From Bacillota bacterium (lineage in GTDB: Bacteria > Bacillota > Clostridia > Lachnospirales > Lachnospiraceae), in the NCBI GenBank assembly GCA_023390555.1, contig JAEWCQ010000018.1:1-64000 (forward strand): a stretch of 64,000 bases of DNA. The letters run 5' to 3'. Position numbers and translations under genes: made by a program. Shown here one piece after another: positions 17,989 through 27,358 of the stretch. The notes below the pieces were generated by a model. It was given only the letters and a program-made list of their open reading frames with translations, ran no database searches and had not been told where the DNA came from. Each line of letters starts with the position of its first letter. Position 1 is the stretch's first letter.

Positions 17989-18212
17989 AGAATTCCTCCA
18001 TTCAAAATGGTAAGAATGCTACGGCGAATCAGAAGACAGTGCAGAAACTGTCTGTTTACAATGTAACATGATATGGGGAATCTGTAAATAGAAAAACAGT
18101 TTTCAGAAGGACGGGCGGTAGACAATGCATCTTTAATTTGTTACTATAAAGGATAAACAAGGAAAAGGACAATCCCTTTTGAAATATTTCAGGAAAAGAG
18201 TGAGCAGGCAAA

Positions 18213-18689
18213 ATGGGAAAAGAATTGAAGACGAATGCAATGCGTATTCTGGATAAGCATAAGATTCCCTATGAAATTATCAACTATGAATGCGATGAAT
18301 TTATTGACGGTATCCACACCGCAGAAAAAACCGGTGCACCGGTGGAACAGTCGTTTAAGACGCTTGTAATGCAGGGGAAGAGCCGGCAGTATTATGTCTT
18401 TGTGGTACCGATTGCCGAGGAGGTGCATCTGAAAAATGCAGCAAAAACTGTCGGTGAGAAGTCGGTTGAAATGATAGCTGTCAAGGATATCAACCAGATT
18501 ACCGGATATGTTCGCGGCGGGTGTACACCGATTGGAATGAAAAAGCTGTATCCGACTGTTATTCATGAGAGTGCACAAAATTTTGAGAAAATCTATATCA
18601 GCGGAGGCAGGATCGGTACTTCCATCACGGTGTCACCGAATGCGTTGACCGAGGTGACCGGTGCTGTATTTGCGGATATCATTCAATAG
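18213..18689 (+). CDS. ybaK: Cys-tRNA(Pro)/aminoacyl-tRNA deacylase, YbaK/EbsC family
   Basis: 158-residue trans-editing enzyme that hydrolyses mischarged Cys-tRNA(Pro). Family marks are TLVMQGKSRQYYVFVVP (~48-65), the conserved lysine in HLKNAAK (~75), VRGGCTPIGMKK (~105) and SGGRIGTSITVSP near the end. Length is normal. It is followed, 40 bases later, by a membrane protein gene. Confidence 0.92.
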   Translation: MGKELKTNAMRILDKHKIPYEIINYECDEFIDGIHTAEKTGAPVEQSFKTLVMQGKSRQYYVFVVPIAEEVHLKNAAKTVGEKSVEMIAVKDINQITGYVRGGCTPIGMKKLYPTVIHESAQNFEKIYISGGRIGTSITVSPNALTEVTGAVFADIIQ

Positions 18690-18729
18690 GACCTGAAAGG
18701 GCGGAAAACAGAAGAGGAGCGTGAATTTT

Positions 18730-19305
18730 ATGAGAGAATTGTGGGAACGCGGTAAGGCAGCTGTTACGTTGCCGGCAGTGATTTGCATCATAGCCGGTAT
18801 GCTTGTCATGATCTGGCCGGCACAGACGAGCATGCTGTTATGCAGAGCGCTGGCATTTATTTTACTGATAATGGGAATTGCAAATATACTGACGTATCTG
18901 GCAGACCAACAGGGCAGGAGATTTATGCTGTTCGTTGGTGGAATACTGACTGTGCTCGGTCTTGTTATTCTGGTAAGACCTTCACTGATTTTGCAAATAT
19001 TGTCAATTGTGATCGGAGTTGTGCTGATTCTGCACGGGCTAAAGGATATGCAGCTTGTGGCACAGGGTAAGGAATACGAAGAGAAACAGTGGTGGCTTCC
19101 AAGTCTGTTTTCCACAGTGACGATTGTGCTTGGCGTTTCCATCATCTGGAATTATTTGCAGACGGCTGTAGTCATAATGTGGCTGCTCGGCCTGGCTCTG
19201 GTATTTGACGGAATCAGTGCCCTGGTCATATTGGAACAGGTAAGCCGTGCTAAAAAGGCAGCGCGTCAGGAAGAAGAGGCAATTGACGTCGAATTTAAGG
19301 AATGA
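18730..19305 (+). CDS. HdeD/DUF308 family membrane protein
   Basis: 191 residues with six hydrophobic helices in three pairs and a basic then acidic tail (KKAARQEEEAIDVEF). The DUF308 repeats show as PAVICIIAGMLVMIWP, VGGILTVLGLVILVRPS and LLGLALVFDGISALVI. HdeD-like proteins of enteric bacteria are linked to acid resistance; the role here is unknown. A GTG at 18721 is also in frame, but AGGAGC fits ATG 18730 better. Confidence 0.85.
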   Translation: MRELWERGKAAVTLPAVICIIAGMLVMIWPAQTSMLLCRALAFILLIMGIANILTYLADQQGRRFMLFVGGILTVLGLVILVRPSLILQILSIVIGVVLILHGLKDMQLVAQGKEYEEKQWWLPSLFSTVTIVLGVSIIWNYLQTAVVIMWLLGLALVFDGISALVILEQVSRAKKAARQEEEAIDVEFKE

Positions 19306-19317
19306 GGAAGTGATCAT

Positions 19318-19551
19318 ATGCGTCAGATGGAATTTAAAATGGAGAGGATGGGACTTTTGAAAGTAGGCGATATCCTGCCGGTGTCGGAGGGAAAGCTTCC
19401 GACCTCCTACTATTATACATTGGGCAAGTCCTATGCGATGTCTGCAAATTATACCTTTCGTGAGCGTTTGAAGGCAACGGAGGGAAAGGTCGTAGATGTA
19501 AAAGAAACGCAGAAGGGATATTTTGTAACAGTCGAATTTGAGGAAGCGTAG
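19318..19551 (+). CDS. Small conserved-looking protein of unknown function
   Basis: 77 residues, soluble, mixed alpha/beta in appearance, with no family I recognise. It has a GAGGAAGTG ribosome site, lies 12 bases after the HdeD-like gene and 30 before a large surface protein gene, and keeps good codon use, so it is likely real. The second half (KATEGKVVDVKETQKGYFVT) reads as a small beta-barrel, of the type that binds ligands or nucleic acid; that is only an impression. Confidence 0.7.
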   Translation: MRQMEFKMERMGLLKVGDILPVSEGKLPTSYYYTLGKSYAMSANYTFRERLKATEGKVVDVKETQKGYFVTVEFEEA

Positions 19552-19581
19552 TATGTCATCGGAAAGAACGGGGGAATTACC

Positions 19582-22500
19582 ATGAGAAAAATACAAAAAG
19601 AGCACTGGCTGCGGTTGGGAATTTTCATGATAATGAGTATGGTGCTGTTTTTGGGGATGGAGCCGACTGAGACAAGTGCTGCAACCACAGTGTGTAAAGT
19701 CAGTTCCTGCAAGGTCAATTCGGGCGGAACCAAGGTCACGGTGAAGGCAAAAGTGACAAAGAAGACAAAAGCGATGGGAAAAAAGCTTTACCTGATTGAA
19801 CTGAGCTCGAATGAAAAGATCCCTGTTACTACAACCAGGAAACCCGTGGCCGAAACGAAGGCACAAAAAGGGACGGTGAAGTTTACCACTTCTCTGAAAA
19901 GTGGAACCTCAGGTACCAAGCTGTATTCCAAGTTTGTGGTGGCCTATAAAAGCGGAAGTAAATACAAGGTCATCAGCGATGCCAGGTATATTACGAACCC
20001 GGAACAGATGGCAACCTATACGGGAAGCTATCCGAAGACCTATTCCAAAAAGGGACTTCAGGTGGAAAACATGCAGGATTCGATGGATCTTGGAACACAG
20101 TATACCGTGCTTAACTGGGTACTGAATACCTTTATTGCAGCGGATGGCACAGGCGAAGCCTATGAGTATAAGGGCAAGCAGTACTATTTTAACAGTCAGA
20201 CGCTCAGTAATTATGATGATATCGTACATAAATACAATGAATCCGGGAGCAAAGTCACGGTTATCCTCCTCCTTGCAAATGTGGATGACTCCAATATCAA
20301 TCATCTGCGTTTTACGGGAGGCAGCGCGCTTTACAGTTCGATTAAGACTTCCAATACAACCTCCTGCAGGCAGTTTGAAGCGATTATGAGCTATCTGGGT
20401 CAGCGCTACGGTCAGAAGTCTCATCTGGTGTCCGGGTGGATTCTGGGAAATGAGATCGGCAATACGAAGGACTGGAATTATGCGGGCGGCAAAGGGCTCT
20501 CTTCTTATATGGACGGCTATGTCCGCGCATTCCGTATCTGTAATACGGCAGTGAAAAGCGTGAATAAGAATGCACATGTATATCTGAGTCTCGATTATTT
20601 CTGGGCGAGGGATTTGGATGATAAGGGAACCTCTTATTTTTCAGACAAGGCAATATTGAACTCCTTTTATAAAAAACTAAAGGCACAGGGGCTGACAGAC
20701 TGGTACATTGCCTACCATGCCTATTCACAGGGATCGCTGCTGCCGGAATTCTGGGACGATATCCTTGCGAAAAATTCCACGAATGCCGAGATTGTGAATT
20801 TCAACAATATGAATGTTCTGACGAACTATGTAAAGAAGAATTTCGGAAAGAACGTGAAGATCATGTTTTCGGAACAGTCCTTTACGGACGATCACGGAGA
20901 ACTGGTACAGGCGGCGGCCTATGCCTATGCCTATTATAAGTGTGAAGCGAACAGCATGGTAGAAGCATTTATTTATGGAAGGCATATCGATAATGCGGGT
21001 GAAGTTGACCCGCGAACCGGAGGAGCAATGCAATGGGGGCTCAGAGATCAGAACTATAAAAAACGAATCATCTGGGACATCTATCAATATATTGATTCTC
21101 CGGACGGACTCCGCTGCACGAAGGCTCTGCTTTCTAAGATCAGTACCATTCGTTCCTGGAACAGTATCTCCGGTTTTAATAAGGCAAAATTTACAAAGAT
21201 GCCGTCCAAGCGGAATAAAATTACGGGATTGTCCGTCAGCACAGCCAGCTACAGCAGCGCGAAGCTCACGTGGAACCGGGATGGAAATGCAAGCGGTTAT
21301 GAAATCTACCGTGCCGATTCCAAAGGAGGAAAATACAAGCTCATTGCGACAGTCAAGAGTGCGGATACCACGTCTTATACCGACAAGAAGCTTACTATGG
21401 GGAAGACCTATTATTACAAAGTGAGGATGTACCATAAGTTTGCAACCGTAGGTACCTTGCGCGGAAAGTTCGCATCGACGAAGGTTACGGTCACAGTCGG
21501 GCCGACGATCTTTAAGGGTGTATATGGTCGAACTACCTCGGCACTCCTGAAATGGAATCAGGTAGCGAAGGCGAGCGGCTATTATATCTACCGTTCAGAT
21601 TCAGAGAATGGAAAATATACAAAAATCACTACGATTACAGCTGCCGCTACCGTTGAGTATACGGACACGGGTCTTATCCCCGGCAATACGTACTATTATA
21701 AGATTGTTACCTATGTGAAAATGGGGGGTACTGCCTATACGGCAGCCGCTTCGGATATCAAGAGCGCGGTACCTGCTCCCCAGAAAGCGGCAATAACAAC
21801 ATTGACACCGGGTAACAACCGAATTACGGTGCAGTGGAATGAGGTGCCGTATGCAGACGGATATGAAGTATATGCCTGCAGTACGGCGGACGGAACCTAT
21901 GAGAGAATCAAAGTCATCAAGGATGCTTCTACACTTTCTTACCGGAAAACGTTTACCGCGGGGGCAGAGTATTATTTTAAAGTCCGTGCCTATGTGACAG
22001 CAGGAGATGTTACCGTATACGGTTCCTACTCGAAAGCAATGAGCGCAAGAGCCTATGCGGAGACACTGGCGATAGATACAAAGGATTTGAAGCCGAAGCG
22101 TTCGGCGGACGGAACAGTCACAATCTCATGGGCAAAGAATTCCGAGGCCTATGCATATCAGGTATGGCGCAGCAGTTCCAAGAATGGTGATTATATACAG
22201 ATCAAGATTCGGGATGAGGCCGGGAATGAGAGCAGTGAAGTGTTAGAGAATGGAAGCCCTGTATACAGTGTTTCGGATCAAACGGCATCTGCATCTAAGA
22301 AATGGTATTATAAAATTCGCATAGTAGAGAAGAATTCCGCAGGGACCAGTCTGTACGGAGAATGGTCTTCGGTCGTTTCGGTAGCTGCAGTTGCGGCCGC
22401 TCAGCCTCAGACAGAAACACAGCAGGCAACCGAGACAGAACAGCCGACGGAAACACAACCGGGAACCGAGACGGAACAGCCGACGGAAACACAACCGGGG

Positions 22501-22650
22501 ACTGAAACCGAACAGGGGGCGGAAACGGAACAGGTGTCTGGCACCGAACAGTTGACAGAAGCGGAACAGGGGACGGAAACGGAACAGCCTGCAGAAACGG
22601 AGAGGCTGACCGGAACCGAACAGATGAAGAATACAGAACAAGGGACATAA
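19582..22650 (+). CDS. Secreted DUF5722 glycoside-hydrolase-like protein with FnIII domains and Thr/Glu-rich tail
   Basis: 1022 residues. A signal peptide (to ~residue 34, TSAA) is followed by a short beta domain and a DUF5722 TIM-barrel-like domain (~150-530). E291 in GNEIG and E431 in FSEQ sit where clan GH-A hydrolases keep their acid/base and nucleophile glutamates. Residues ~545-935 form four fibronectin type III-like domains (repeated YEIYRADSxxGKY and YYYKVR patterns). The last ~75 residues are a low-complexity repeat of TETEQPTETQPG units with no LPxTG motif. Probably an extracellular carbohydrate-active enzyme; the substrate is unknown. Start ATG 19582 follows GAACGGGGGAA. Confidence 0.85.
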   Translation: MRKIQKEHWLRLGIFMIMSMVLFLGMEPTETSAATTVCKVSSCKVNSGGTKVTVKAKVTKKTKAMGKKLYLIELSSNEKIPVTTTRKPVAETKAQKGTVKFTTSLKSGTSGTKLYSKFVVAYKSGSKYKVISDARYITNPEQMATYTGSYPKTYSKKGLQVENMQDSMDLGTQYTVLNWVLNTFIAADGTGEAYEYKGKQYYFNSQTLSNYDDIVHKYNESGSKVTVILLLANVDDSNINHLRFTGGSALYSSIKTSNTTSCRQFEAIMSYLGQRYGQKSHLVSGWILGNEIGNTKDWNYAGGKGLSSYMDGYVRAFRICNTAVKSVNKNAHVYLSLDYFWARDLDDKGTSYFSDKAILNSFYKKLKAQGLTDWYIAYHAYSQGSLLPEFWDDILAKNSTNAEIVNFNNMNVLTNYVKKNFGKNVKIMFSEQSFTDDHGELVQAAAYAYAYYKCEANSMVEAFIYGRHIDNAGEVDPRTGGAMQWGLRDQNYKKRIIWDIYQYIDSPDGLRCTKALLSKISTIRSWNSISGFNKAKFTKMPSKRNKITGLSVSTASYSSAKLTWNRDGNASGYEIYRADSKGGKYKLIATVKSADTTSYTDKKLTMGKTYYYKVRMYHKFATVGTLRGKFASTKVTVTVGPTIFKGVYGRTTSALLKWNQVAKASGYYIYRSDSENGKYTKITTITAAATVEYTDTGLIPGNTYYYKIVTYVKMGGTAYTAAASDIKSAVPAPQKAAITTLTPGNNRITVQWNEVPYADGYEVYACSTADGTYERIKVIKDASTLSYRKTFTAGAEYYFKVRAYVTAGDVTVYGSYSKAMSARAYAETLAIDTKDLKPKRSADGTVTISWAKNSEAYAYQVWRSSSKNGDYIQIKIRDEAGNESSEVLENGSPVYSVSDQTASASKKWYYKIRIVEKNSAGTSLYGEWSSVVSVAAVAAAQPQTETQQATETEQPTETQPGTETEQPTETQPGTETEQGAETEQVSGTEQLTEAEQGTETEQPAETERLTGTEQMKNTEQGT
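22425..22647 (+). repeat. In-frame tandem repeat coding a Thr/Glu/Gln-rich tail
   Basis: Units built from GGAACCGAGACGGAACAG and CCGACGGAAACACAACC recur, exactly at first and then degenerating, over the last ~75 codons of the DUF5722 gene. The repeats encode a wall-spanning type stalk and are likely to vary in number by slippage. Confidence 0.85.
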
Positions 22651-22729
22651 AACCGGGCTTCCTCAGTTTCGGTTTATGGGGGATAACGCAAGAAAAATGT
22701 CGGAATCAGATATAATTACGCCGAATATG

Positions 22730-22758
22730 TTGTAATTAAAAGAAAAATGATATAAAAT
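22730..22758 (+). promoter_or_regulatory. Promoter of the HD-GYP gene
   Basis: TTGTAA, 17-base spacer, TAAAAT, about 40 bases before the start codon. Confidence 0.55.
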
Positions 22759-22796
22759 AAGCGTGCAGATAAGAGAGACAAGGAGCGGTAATACTC

Positions 22797-23843
22797 ATGC
22801 GATATCTCCCGATTACAGAGATTAAGGAAGGTATGGCGCTTGGTCAGGATATATATGATGGCGAAGGCCGTATGCTTTTGGCTAAACACCAGATTTTAAA
22901 TAATGAATACGCACGGAATCTCGATACTATGGGATTTCAGGGCGTTTACATAGACGATGATTTCTCTGAGGATATTGAAGTCGAAGAAGTGATCAAACCG
23001 GCAATCAAGAGTCGCGCATTAAAACTCGTACATGTTTTGTTTATGGAAGATGAAACGGCAGAAGATGCAAAAGAGTGGCGAATCCGCCAGCTGGTTACGG
23101 ACGTTGTGGAAGACATTCTGAACAATGGGGATGCCATGTATAATATGATGGATCTGAAAACCTATGATGATTATACGTTTTTCCATTCGGTCAGTGTGGC
23201 GGTTCTGTCAGCGATTCTTGGAGCGCGCTATGGTATGGATGAGTATGAACTGAGAATACTTGCAACCGCGGCATTGCTCCATGATATTGGTAAGAAATTT
23301 CTTGAGGTTGATATCCTCAATGCGAAGCGTGCCCTGACAGAGGAAGAGCGCCGGATCGTAGCACAGCATCCAAGGCTTGGCTATGAATTTCTGCGGGACA
23401 ATTATGATTTTGCACCCGAAGTATGCATCGGAGTGTTACAGCATCATGAATCCTATAATGGAGAGGGGTATCCGCTTCGCAAATCCGGCGAGGACATCGA
23501 CATCAATGCCAGAATTATTAAACTGGCGGACGTGTATGATGCGATGACCTCCAAACGTCCCTACCGGGATGCATTGTCGCCTTCGGATGCAGTGGAATAC
23601 ATTATGGCAATGTGCGGTTCGGAATTTGATCCGCAGCTGGTAGAAGTATTTTTGAAATGGGTTGCCGTGTATCCGGTCGGATGTGAAGTATGGCTTTCTG
23701 ACGGACGCAAGGCAGTCGTTGCGAAAAATTTCCATAATTTTGTACTGCGTCCGATTGTTAAAATTCTGGACACCGGGGCACTGATTAATCTGAATGAAGA
23801 CAGAAATGCGAGGAATATAACGATCGTTCGATTGGTAGTATAG
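22797..23843 (+). CDS. HD-GYP domain c-di-GMP phosphodiesterase
   Basis: 348 residues. The N-terminal ~95 residues form the common DUF3391-like lead (ITEIKEGMALGQDIYDGEGR). The HD-GYP domain (~115-290) has H162-D163 in LLHDIGK and the GYP motif at 224-226 (NGEGYPL), then DVYDAMTSKRPYR. Such enzymes linearise or fully hydrolyse cyclic di-GMP, or act on related dinucleotides. A small C-terminal beta domain (~295-348) follows. No receiver domain is fused. Monocistronic or co-transcribed with the TetR gene 36 bases downstream. Confidence 0.92.
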   Translation: MRYLPITEIKEGMALGQDIYDGEGRMLLAKHQILNNEYARNLDTMGFQGVYIDDDFSEDIEVEEVIKPAIKSRALKLVHVLFMEDETAEDAKEWRIRQLVTDVVEDILNNGDAMYNMMDLKTYDDYTFFHSVSVAVLSAILGARYGMDEYELRILATAALLHDIGKKFLEVDILNAKRALTEEERRIVAQHPRLGYEFLRDNYDFAPEVCIGVLQHHESYNGEGYPLRKSGEDIDINARIIKLADVYDAMTSKRPYRDALSPSDAVEYIMAMCGSEFDPQLVEVFLKWVAVYPVGCEVWLSDGRKAVVAKNFHNFVLRPIVKILDTGALINLNEDRNARNITIVRLVV

Positions 23844-23878
23844 ATTAAGGGACAGTTGATATTGACAAAGGGGTACTT

Positions 23879-24445
23879 ATGACGAGTCAGGGCAGGAATG
23901 CGGTAGATACATTACTGGCAGAGAGCTTAAAAGAATTAGCTGAAAAACATCCAATTGAAAAGATTACGATTAAGGAGATAACCGACAGGGCAGGAGTCAT
24001 ACGGCCGACATTTTATAATCATTTTCAGGATAAATATGAGTTACTGGAATGGATTATTGAAACGGAGCTGTCCGAACCGATGAAACCGCTCATTCGAAAC
24101 GGCATGATTGAAGAGGCTCTGATTTTGCTTTTTGCCAGTGTGGAGAAAGAAAAGGACTTCTATATCCGGGCAAGCCATCTGGAAGGACAGAATTCTTTTG
24201 AAAGTATTGTCCGCCAGTGTATCAAGCGGGTACTGCTGGAGGTCTTAAGGGATCATGTAACAGGAAGAGAGAGAGCCTGTCCATGGACGGATCTGGAACT
24301 GCTCGCCGAATACCATGCGCAGTCACTGTGTTTTCTTCTATTGCAATGGATTCGGACAGATATGGGTCTGTCGGCGAAAGATATGGCAGATACCTATAAT
24401 TATATGATCCACCATTCCATTGAAGATATTCTGAAAGAAATATAG
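23879..24445 (+). CDS. TetR family regulator (DhaS-like)
   Basis: 188 residues. The N-terminal helix-turn-helix reads IEKITIKEITDRAGVIRPTFYNHFQDKYELLEWI (~20-53), the standard TetR DNA-binding region; the C-terminal ~120 residues are the helical ligand/dimer domain of the TetR_C_8/DhaS type. ATG at 23879 follows AAAGGGG. Its target is not evident; it may act on the gene behind it or on the manganese efflux gene ahead. Confidence 0.87.
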   Translation: MTSQGRNAVDTLLAESLKELAEKHPIEKITIKEITDRAGVIRPTFYNHFQDKYELLEWIIETELSEPMKPLIRNGMIEEALILLFASVEKEKDFYIRASHLEGQNSFESIVRQCIKRVLLEVLRDHVTGRERACPWTDLELLAEYHAQSLCFLLLQWIRTDMGLSAKDMADTYNYMIHHSIEDILKEI

Positions 24446-24663
24446 TTATACAAAACAGAAGGAATGTCTATTTGAAATGACAAAACAGTGAAATTGTATA
24501 TCCTTGACATACAGGAAAAAGAGATTGAATATTTCCGTATCCAGTCTTTTTTTTTATACTCAGAATGAAAGGCTTGCAGACACCGGCAGCGGTGATGTAA
24601 AATCAGTTGGAGCGTAAATTTGATAGGAACAGAGAATTCGAAAATGCTGGAGGAGGACGGAAC

Positions 24664-25242
24664 ATGAACTGGATAGAGATTCTTGTGATTACACTTGCCA
24701 TATCTCTTGATATATTTGCTGCGGTGGAATGCCAGGGGGCATTGGTAGCAAGGGTGAAGAAAAAACATCTGGTTTTGGTGTGCGCACTGCTCTCCGCATG
24801 GCAGGTAACGGCACTGTACCTTGGCAGTTTCCTGGCGGAGCTTCTGCGCAGCTATGACAGCAGAGAGGATTATATGTTGACCGGACGTATTATGGCATCC
24901 ATAATATTTATCTGTCTTGGTATTCGGCAGATGGTCAAGGCATGGAAAAACGAGAGCATTGATGAGCGGAGAGAAGATAATCTCGGGGTCAGGCGTTTTC
25001 TTCCGATGGCAGCGGTCGCAAGTATTTATACACTGCTGACAGGTGTGGCGTTCGGGTTCCTTGAAAGCACGCTGTGGATGATTCTTCTCATGATCGTTGC
25101 ATTTACGATTGTAGTGGTTGTGCTGGGGATGTACACGGGATACCGTTTTGGATTTGAACAAAAGACAAAGGCCTATATTGCAGGGGGAGCACTTCTCATT
25201 ATAGGGGGAATCGATGTCATTATTCGATATATCTGTATTTAA
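24664..25242 (+). CDS. MntP-like manganese efflux membrane protein
   Basis: 192 residues with six transmembrane helices in two inverted halves. LAISLDIFAAVECQGALV (~10-27) matches the first MntP half with its membrane aspartate, and GVAFGFLESTLW with the related second half. MntP proteins export Mn2+; this one is divergent, so it could transport another metal. The frame is open from 24607, but ATG 24664 has an AGGAGGAC site. I looked for a yybP-ykoY manganese riboswitch upstream and did not find its conserved blocks. Confidence 0.72.
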   Translation: MNWIEILVITLAISLDIFAAVECQGALVARVKKKHLVLVCALLSAWQVTALYLGSFLAELLRSYDSREDYMLTGRIMASIIFICLGIRQMVKAWKNESIDERREDNLGVRRFLPMAAVASIYTLLTGVAFGFLESTLWMILLMIVAFTIVVVVLGMYTGYRFGFEQKTKAYIAGGALLIIGGIDVIIRYICI

Positions 25243-25383
25243 ACAAATTTGGAAGAAGCAGGATGGGAAACGATGGATATGAGGAATCTGATTGAATATC
25301 GGATTGCATGATCCATCGTTTTTGGTTATGATGGTTACAGAAGTGGAAAACAACAGGACAATTCTGGAAAGTAAGTGGATAAC

Positions 25384-26955
25384 ATGCCGGAAATTAAAAT
25401 ATATCAATCGCTGGAAGAGAAAAAAGAATATAGAGTCATTGAGCAGCATTCTAATGAGACGGTTGGACAGGCCTTACAGAGGGTGCAGTATCCGGTTACC
25501 GTTCCATGCGGAGGAAACGGAACCTGCGGCAAATGTCGTTTTCTCGTGCTCGAAGGAGAGACACGGATCACCGAAGAAGAGAAAAAACATCTTTCGAAAG
25601 AGCAGCTTGCGCAGGGAGAACGCCTTTTGTGCCGTGCGAGATTCATCCAAGATGGCGCGATCTGTCTGACCTGGGCGGATGCTGACCGGAAAGATGCACA
25701 GATTCAGAGCGTTGGGATGTCGGTACAGCGAGTTAAATCCGGGAACGGTAGCTATGAGGCAGCCGTCGACATCGGTACAACCACAATTGCTATGGCACTT
25801 GTGGAAAGGCAGACAGGCAGGATTGTATCCTCACTGACCCGAAATAACAGTCAGCGCCGTTATGGCGCGGATGTATTAAGCCGTATACAAAAAGCAAATG
25901 AGGGGGGAGCCTTAAGTCTGAAACGGCTTATCTGGGAAGATCTTATAGAAGGCCTGGATGTACTTTTGGGAAATACCGGGCAGGAGCCGCCGGAACGGAT
26001 GATTATTTCTGCAAATACGACAATGGAACAGCTATTGATGGGAGATTCCTGTGAGAAATTAGGAAAAGCACCGTTTTTGCCGGCCGATCTCCGCTTGAGG
26101 ACCGCGGCCGTCGGTGAAATCTGGGAGGAAGCTCCGCAACGTTACCGTTTTGTGCGTCTGACTGTGCTGCCCGGAGTATCTGCATTCGTGGGTGCGGATA
26201 TTGTATCCGGAATGTATGCCTGTGGAATGTATGAGCAGGAAAATCCCGCCCTGTTTCTGGATCTTGGGACGAACGGAGAGATGGTAGTCGGGACGAAAGA
26301 TGGCTTTCTTGCAACCGCAACAGCAGTGGGACCTGCGTTTGAGGGCGGCAATATCAGCTGCGGGTGCCCCGGAATCCCGGGAGCCATCAGCAGCGTATCC
26401 ATTCTGGGACAGCGTGTCGTAACACATACAATCGGAAATCAGAAACCGGTCGGCATTTGCGGAACCGGCATTCTGGAACTGACCTATGAACTTTATAAAA
26501 ACGGGATTATGGATGAAACGGGAACCCTTCGGGAAACGTACCGGGAAAACGGATATCCCGTTGCGGAAATGGAAAATGGGGATTGGATTTTTTATACCCA
26601 GAATGATATCCGGCAGTTGCAGATGGCAAAAGCAGCAGTGCGCAGCGGAATTGAAATCCTGCTTCAGGAGATGAACCTGACAGTACAGGATGTCCGAAAC
26701 GTTTATCTTGCGGGTGGACTTGGCTATAAACTAAACGTATATAAGGCGGCAGGAATCGGTCTGATTCCAAGAGAATTGAAAGAGAAAACAGTTGCAGCCG
26801 GCAATACCTCTTTGCAGGGGGCCGTGCAGTTCCTGCAGGAAGCGGGTGCGGCAGAGCACATGGAAGCTATGCTGGTCCGGACTGCGGAACGGAATCTTGC
26901 CTTACATCCGGCATTTGAAGCGTACTATCTGCGTTTTTTGAATTTTGACCGATGA
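25384..26955 (+). CDS. RACo-like Fe-S/ASKHA protein (DUF4445)
   Basis: 523 residues. An N-terminal plant-type 2Fe-2S domain has CGGNGTCGKC and a fourth cysteine in LLCRAR. An ASKHA ATPase core follows (AAVDIGTTTIAMALV ~125; LFLDLGTNGEMVVGT ~300; GICGTGILELTYEL ~365; YLAGGLGYKL ~445). Reductive activators of corrinoid proteins use ATP and this cluster to reduce cob(II)alamin in B12-dependent methyltransferases. No corrinoid protein or methyltransferase lies in the window, so it may serve a distant system. GTG 25375 is also in frame; ATG 25384 is preferred. Confidence 0.87.
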   Translation: MPEIKIYQSLEEKKEYRVIEQHSNETVGQALQRVQYPVTVPCGGNGTCGKCRFLVLEGETRITEEEKKHLSKEQLAQGERLLCRARFIQDGAICLTWADADRKDAQIQSVGMSVQRVKSGNGSYEAAVDIGTTTIAMALVERQTGRIVSSLTRNNSQRRYGADVLSRIQKANEGGALSLKRLIWEDLIEGLDVLLGNTGQEPPERMIISANTTMEQLLMGDSCEKLGKAPFLPADLRLRTAAVGEIWEEAPQRYRFVRLTVLPGVSAFVGADIVSGMYACGMYEQENPALFLDLGTNGEMVVGTKDGFLATATAVGPAFEGGNISCGCPGIPGAISSVSILGQRVVTHTIGNQKPVGICGTGILELTYELYKNGIMDETGTLRETYRENGYPVAEMENGDWIFYTQNDIRQLQMAKAAVRSGIEILLQEMNLTVQDVRNVYLAGGLGYKLNVYKAAGIGLIPRELKEKTVAAGNTSLQGAVQFLQEAGAAEHMEAMLVRTAERNLALHPAFEAYYLRFLNFDR

Positions 26956-26990
26956 GCGGTCAGCTGGCGGAAGCATCCCGATGCCATTTG

Positions 26991-27272
26991 CTATTCGCGC
27001 ACGTGATTTAAACCCTGTTCGATAATGGCCACGACATGGTCGTCGAGCAGAGAATAGTAGATCGTCTTACCGTCCCTGCGATTCTTGATCAGACGGCTCT
27101 GCTTTAAGATACTGAGCTGGTGAGAAATGGCACTCTGGGACATGCCGAGCTCGTCCGCAATATCGTAGACACATTTTTCTCCCTGATACAGTGTGTACAT
27201 GATCTGAAGTCTGGTTGGGGTACCAAATATTTTAAACAAATCAGCTAATTTCTGATATTCTTCCGGATTCAT
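26991..27272 (-). CDS. ArsR/SmtB family winged-helix regulator
   Basis: 93 residues from ATG 27272, which has an AGAGGTG site; the longer open frame is not used. The helix-turn-helix is CVYDIADELGMSQSAISHQLSILKQSRLI (~35-63), followed by a wing, RRDGKTIYYSL. The alpha-3 position reads ELGMSQ, lacking the CxC pair of arsenic sensors. The C-terminal DDHVVAIIEQGLNHV resembles the alpha-5 zinc site of SmtB/CzrA (D-x-H ... H-x2), so it may sense zinc or a similar metal. It is divergent from the radical SAM gene. Confidence 0.87.
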   Translation of the reverse strand: MNPEEYQKLADLFKIFGTPTRLQIMYTLYQGEKCVYDIADELGMSQSAISHQLSILKQSRLIKNRRDGKTIYYSLLDDHVVAIIEQGLNHVRE

Positions 27273-27283
27273 AAAAACACCTC

Positions 27284-27317
27284 TTTGTGTGATGTGATAT
27301 AATAAAAATAACACAAA
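27284..27317. promoter_or_regulatory. Inverted repeat between arsR-like and radical SAM genes
   Basis: TTTGTGT (27284-27290) and ACACAAA (27311-27317) form a dyad with a 20-base A+T-rich centre, located between the two start codons and overlapping possible -10 elements. A site for the ArsR-type protein is plausible. Confidence 0.4.
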
Positions 27318-27358
27318 ACGGAGTTTTTCGTCAATGAAAGAGAAATGAGGCAACACAA

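Noticed and set aside
22425..22647. Possible CRISPR-like repeats
   Set aside because: The repeats are in frame within a coding region, have no unique spacers and decay progressively; they code a Thr/Glu-rich tail.
24446..24663. Possible manganese (yybP-ykoY) riboswitch before the MntP-like gene
   Set aside because: The conserved aptamer blocks were not found; only a weak TTGACA and a T run are present.
24400..25449. 349-codon open frame on the minus strand
   Set aside because: Spans opposite the TetR end, the MntP-like gene and the next start; Cys/His-rich shadow composition and no family.
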